This document shows, piece after piece, positions 22,351-25,028 of a DNA stretch of 25,028 nucleotides. The translations under genes and the position numbers were made by a program. The notes beneath the pieces were generated by a model, which was not told the DNA's origin, did not search any database, and was given only the letters and a program-made list of their open reading frames with translations. The first letter of the stretch is position 1, and each line of letters begins with the position of its first letter. The DNA is from a bacterium (lineage in GTDB: Bacteria; UBA9089; CG2-30-40-21; SBAY01): positions 1-25,028 of the forward strand of contig JBFLYA010000036.1 in NCBI GenBank assembly GCA_040757115.1, given 5' to 3'.

Positions 22351-23940
22351 TCAGGGAAAATAAAATATCTGAACATCACTGTATACCCTTTGTAAATCTG
22401 ATTCTAAAATTTTTTTATTTGTAAGTAATTTTCTTTTTAATTCAAAAAGATTAAAGTATAAACCTCTTGGTCTTTGGATAGTAATAATTTCCCTCTTTTT
22501 TTTTGATTTTAATATCTCCTTACTGTAATACGATACGCTGTTATCTACTGCTATATATACATCATTCAATTTACATCTATCTATGCTCTTTAGATCATGA
22601 AATATATCTACATTTGGATATATTTTTTTGATGCTTTTAAGTGTTGCACTCTTATCTTCATCAATAGCAAAAAGTTTCAAAGAAGGCATTGGCTGGAACC
22701 TGGAATAAAATAATAAATCCAAAAACAGTGGCCTAACAACAATAAGTGTTTTTTCTGGATTCATCTTATGAAAGCCATATAATTTCTTTGTTTGGAAGGT
22801 GATATTTTTACTATCATCTAAGCAGGTAAATCCAATGGAACTTATAAGTAAGAAAATTAAGAGTGAATACATCCATTTTTTATTAACTTGCTTGTCTAGA
22901 AAGTAAGATAAAATAAGTAATGAAGGAATGGTAATATATGCTAAATATCTTGGTTCCCTTGTCAATGTCCAGTAATTTGATGCAGAAATAGGACCATAAA
23001 ATGTATATAACAAAAGAGGAAATATCCAAATAAGTAATAACATAACAGCTTTATTTTTTTTGTATAAGAAGAATATCCCTATTGGCAAGATTAAATAATA
23101 GAAAAAACCAAATTCCTGGTTAACAAAGAGTACAGCCAATGGTGAAAGGAACCAATTCAAATCAATTTTAAAATTTTCATTTTGAAGGCAGTTTTTATTA
23201 ATTATAGAATTTACAACATGAGATCTATGCAAAATATCACCATTTTGGAAATAGTAAAAACCTGATTCCAGTGCAATTATTATAAAAAATCCTACTAATA
23301 AATGGATGAATTCAATTTTAATTTTTTTGTTATAAAGCATATATATAACAAGAGGTAAAGCCAGAAAAAGTGCGTTTTCTCTAATGAGGTAGCCAATCCC
23401 AATAAACAAACCTGATAGAAGATAATAAATCCATTTATTATCTTTTTCTCCTTTCAAGAAACAAAAAATCCCCAATCCTGTGAAAAAAGTGAATGAAACA
23501 CATGGAAATAAATGGCTTGCATAAATGACCTCTAAAGGGAAAAATGCCATCAGAAATGCTGATAGTAAAGCTATCCGTTCATTAAAAATCATTTTTCCAA
23601 AATAATAGATTAATATTATATTGCCAAGTGAGCATATAAGGGAAAAAAGGACCAAAGAAATATCACTAACACCAAATAAAAAGAAAGAAAGGGCTGTGGG
23701 AATCACCATGCCTAATCTTACTCCCCATTGGTTATCTCCCGGAGTAAAATCACCAATAGAAAATCTATAGGCTTGTCCCATATAATGTTTATCGTCTCCT
23801 TGTACATAACCACTAAAAAAAACTAAACGCAGGGCCAAGCCGAATAAAACAATAAGAATAATAAATATTTTTGAATATTTGTTTAACTGATAGGAAATTG
23901 CTTTTTGAGTGTTTTGGGTATTATATCCATTTGTGTCCAT
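22351..23940 (-). CDS. GT-C/PMT_2-type membrane glycosyltransferase
   Basis: The 529-residue polytopic protein has a hydrophilic N-terminus, a first membrane helix (about 25-43), then GYVQGDDKHYMGQAYRF with the acidic pair at 49-50 in the first extracytoplasmic loop, and WGVRLGMVIPTALSFFLFG. This is the GT39/ArnT-like pattern of enzymes that take sugars from polyprenyl-phosphate carriers. About ten more hydrophobic segments follow, then a soluble C-terminal part from about residue 385. It is not closely similar to the GT-C protein at 16669-18654. The promoter at 23950-23978 ends 9 bases before the ATG, with no Shine-Dalgarno. Confidence 0.82.
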   Translation of the reverse strand: MDTNGYNTQNTQKAISYQLNKYSKIFIILIVLFGLALRLVFFSGYVQGDDKHYMGQAYRFSIGDFTPGDNQWGVRLGMVIPTALSFFLFGVSDISLVLFSLICSLGNIILIYYFGKMIFNERIALLSAFLMAFFPLEVIYASHLFPCVSFTFFTGLGIFCFLKGEKDNKWIYYLLSGLFIGIGYLIRENALFLALPLVIYMLYNKKIKIEFIHLLVGFFIIIALESGFYYFQNGDILHRSHVVNSIINKNCLQNENFKIDLNWFLSPLAVLFVNQEFGFFYYLILPIGIFFLYKKNKAVMLLLIWIFPLLLYTFYGPISASNYWTLTREPRYLAYITIPSLLILSYFLDKQVNKKWMYSLLIFLLISSIGFTCLDDSKNITFQTKKLYGFHKMNPEKTLIVVRPLFLDLLFYSRFQPMPSLKLFAIDEDKSATLKSIKKIYPNVDIFHDLKSIDRCKLNDVYIAVDNSVSYYSKEILKSKKKREIITIQRPRGLYFNLFELKRKLLTNKKILESDLQRVYSDVQIFYFP

Positions 23941-23949
23941 TGTGAGGAT

Positions 23950-23978
23950 ATTTTACCACAAATTTTATCCTTTGTCAA
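23950..23978 (-). promoter_or_regulatory. Promoter abutting the second GT-C gene
   Basis: Minus strand: TTGACA (23973-23978), 17-base spacer, TAAAAT (23950-23955), then nine bases to the ATG at 23940. A leader of about 2-3 nt is predicted. Confidence 0.7.
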
Positions 23979-24144
23979 CAGAAAATTATAACGTGCTGTG
24001 ATTCAGACAGTGAGAGCATTGCGTAGGACATAAAGTTATATCTACGGTCCCTGGCATTGTGTTACCTCATTTTTTGCCATCTTTTTGTATTTCTTGACAT
24101 TTTGGAGTCCCAAAAGACAACCCAGAGGGTCATTAACCAGTCGA

Positions 24145-24621
24145 TATAGCAGTTATTATTCAAAACTTTACTTAGAATTAAATACTCGTAACTACTCGTA
24201 GTGAATTAACAAGTTATGCGTGAACCATATACTACACTATGTCAAATTAGGGTGGTGTCTGAAAATAACTCTAATAGTGAAATCTATGCAGATTTGGTGT
24301 CCAAAAGGGATTTCCTCCAAAGAGCAAAATGCAAAAAGCAAATATAAAAATTACATATCAAAATGTAAAATTATCTCTTTCCTTTCAGCGTTAAAATACT
24401 TGAAGCAAAGATATTACCAAATTCCTCCAACTCTTTGAGAAACCCTGCTACTTCCTCTTTGAAATTTGATTTGTAATTTTGCATTTTGATATTTATATTT
24501 GATATTTAATATTTAATATTTGATATTTATTTGTTGTCTCCCTCAAATCCTATTTTGCAGAACCCTATACACTATTTTAACCTTTATGCTAGATTAAGAC
24601 ACCACCCAAATTAGTGCTATA
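24145..24621. mobile_element. Repeat element E3, interrupted by a MITE
   Basis: The left end TATAGCAGTTATTATTCAAA matches E1 and E2. The right end TTAGTGCTATA (24611-24621) matches the right end of E1. The complete MITE 24251-24606 sits between them, flanked by the 8-base duplication CAAATTAG. Without the MITE and one duplication copy, E3 would be about 113 bases. Confidence 0.7.
24251..24606 (+). mobile_element. Complete 356-bp MITE with 10-bp inverted ends and 8-bp target duplication
   Basis: The termini are GGTGGTGTCT (24251-24260) and AGACACCACC (24597-24606), perfect 10-bp inverted repeats. CAAATTAG occurs on both sides (24243-24250 and 24607-24614), an 8-base target duplication. The interior is AT-rich and non-coding. 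The truncated inverted copy at 1-322 is nearly identical. Insertion sequences with 8-base duplications exist in several families, such as ISL3, IS256 and IS1595; I cannot assign the parent family. Confidence 0.9.
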
Positions 24622-24645
24622 ACTCTCTATATTTTTAGACAATTA

Positions 24646-24787
24646 GGGACGGTTCCTTTTATCGTTTTTCCTATAATTTTTGTTGGAAATTGGAAATTAG
24701 AAATTGGGCTTTTGTCTCTCTCCCTAATTTCCAATTTCCAATTTCTAATTTCAATCCGCAAGCTTTCAAACAAAAGTGAACCGTCCC
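24646..24787 (+). mobile_element. Repeat element D2 (GGGACGGTTC ends)
   Basis: GGGACGGTTC (24646-24655) and GAACCGTCCC (24778-24787) are perfect inverted ends of a 142-bp element. Inside, GGAAATTGGAAATTAGAAAT faces AATTTCCAATTTCCAATTTC, forming a long hairpin. It is the inverted counterpart of D1 (12361-12525). Confidence 0.8.
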
Positions 24788-24812
24788 GAGAATTCTACCT
24801 CATCCTTCATTT

Positions 24813-24986
24813 AATGTCCCATAGGGACAACATATCGGTAGAAATAAATATCATACAAATAATGTCCCATAGGGACAATATATCGGTAAATGGCTTTCCA
24901 TAAATTTTCTACCAATATATCGTTCCTACGGAACTGATTGATTTATCTATCTATTCCTACCGATATTATGTTCCTAACGGAACGAT
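24813..24986. repeat. Cluster of ATGTCCCATAGGGACA / TTCCTACGGAAC repeats
   Basis: Two direct units ATGTCCCATAGGGACAA with ATATCGGTA (about 24814-24842 and 24861-24888) face two inverted units CTACCAATATATCGTTCCTA / CGGAAC and CTACCGATATTATGTTCCTA / ACGGAAC (about 24909-24984). Unit length is about 30 bases with unequal spacers of 18 to 25 bases. The direct-plus-inverted arrangement and unit divergence exclude a CRISPR array. It is a dispersed palindromic repeat cluster. No gene was seen from 24788 to the window end. Confidence 0.7.
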
Positions 24987-25028
24987 TATTCTCATGCCTT
25001 ATTTATGGGTATTATCCTATGTAAACTT

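Noticed and set aside
1-24606. Whole window as a composite transposon bounded by the two MITEs
   Set aside because: The content is a core ribosomal locus plus unrelated genes. The right MITE has its own matched target duplication inside element E3, so it inserted on its own.
24813-24986. Possible CRISPR array
   Set aside because: Units occur in both orientations, are diverged from each other, have unequal spacers and no cas genes nearby.

Overview
The window is an AT-rich stretch of bacterial chromosome. It comes from a diderm lineage: a signal-peptide-bearing outer-membrane beta-barrel protein is encoded at 10859-11917. The ribosomal proteins are typical bacterial ones (zinc-type S14, zinc-type L36, zinc-ribbon L24). 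I cannot place the phylum from sequence alone. The very heavy load of short interspersed repeats resembles uncultivated candidate-phylum genomes more than a well-studied group.

Layout. Positions 1-322 are the truncated end of a small non-autonomous element (MITE). Positions 415-9332 are a plus-strand spc/alpha ribosomal locus: rplN, rplX, rplE, rpsN(Z), rpsH, rplF, rplR, rpsE, an extra coiled-coil gene, rpmD, rplO, secY, adk, map, infA, rpmJ, rpsM, rpsK. The locus stops after rpsK; rpsD, rpoA and rplQ are not here. Five of its gene junctions, plus the DNA before rplN and after rpsK, carry dispersed inverted repeats. From 9560 to 13457 lies a minus-strand accessory block: a TumE-like toxin-antitoxin pair, two tiny membrane proteins, a cysteine-rich porin-like protein, and an operon of a hendecad-repeat coiled-coil membrane protein with a retropepsin-like protease. 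From 13811 to 18654 lie a nested repeat island and surface-polysaccharide genes: an NAD-dependent sugar epimerase and a GT4 glycosyltransferase (minus), divergent from a GT-C membrane glycosyltransferase (plus). Then come a fused two-domain EcfA-type ABC ATPase (plus), YggS/PLPBP (minus) and a second GT-C membrane glycosyltransferase (minus). The end, 24145-25028, is stacked repeats, including a complete 356-bp MITE with target-site duplication. That MITE is the inverted partner of the copy at position 1.

How the parts work together. The first half is the core translation, secretion and N-terminal-processing machinery. Its genes have Shine-Dalgarno sites and tight spacing. The second half is a patchwork of short independent transcription units. 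Five of these units begin with near-consensus TTGACA/TATAAT promoters only 5-9 bases from the start codon and have no Shine-Dalgarno, which predicts leaderless mRNAs. Repeat elements of at least five families sit directly at gene 3' ends. They supply the stop codon of the epimerase and the last residues of YggS.

I see no CRISPR array, no tRNA or rRNA gene, no intact transposase and no clear defence island. The most unusual items are the leaderless-promoter pattern, the tail-anchored coiled-coil gene inside the spc operon, the duplicated terminator-promoter cassette with two micro-membrane proteins, and the nested MITEs.
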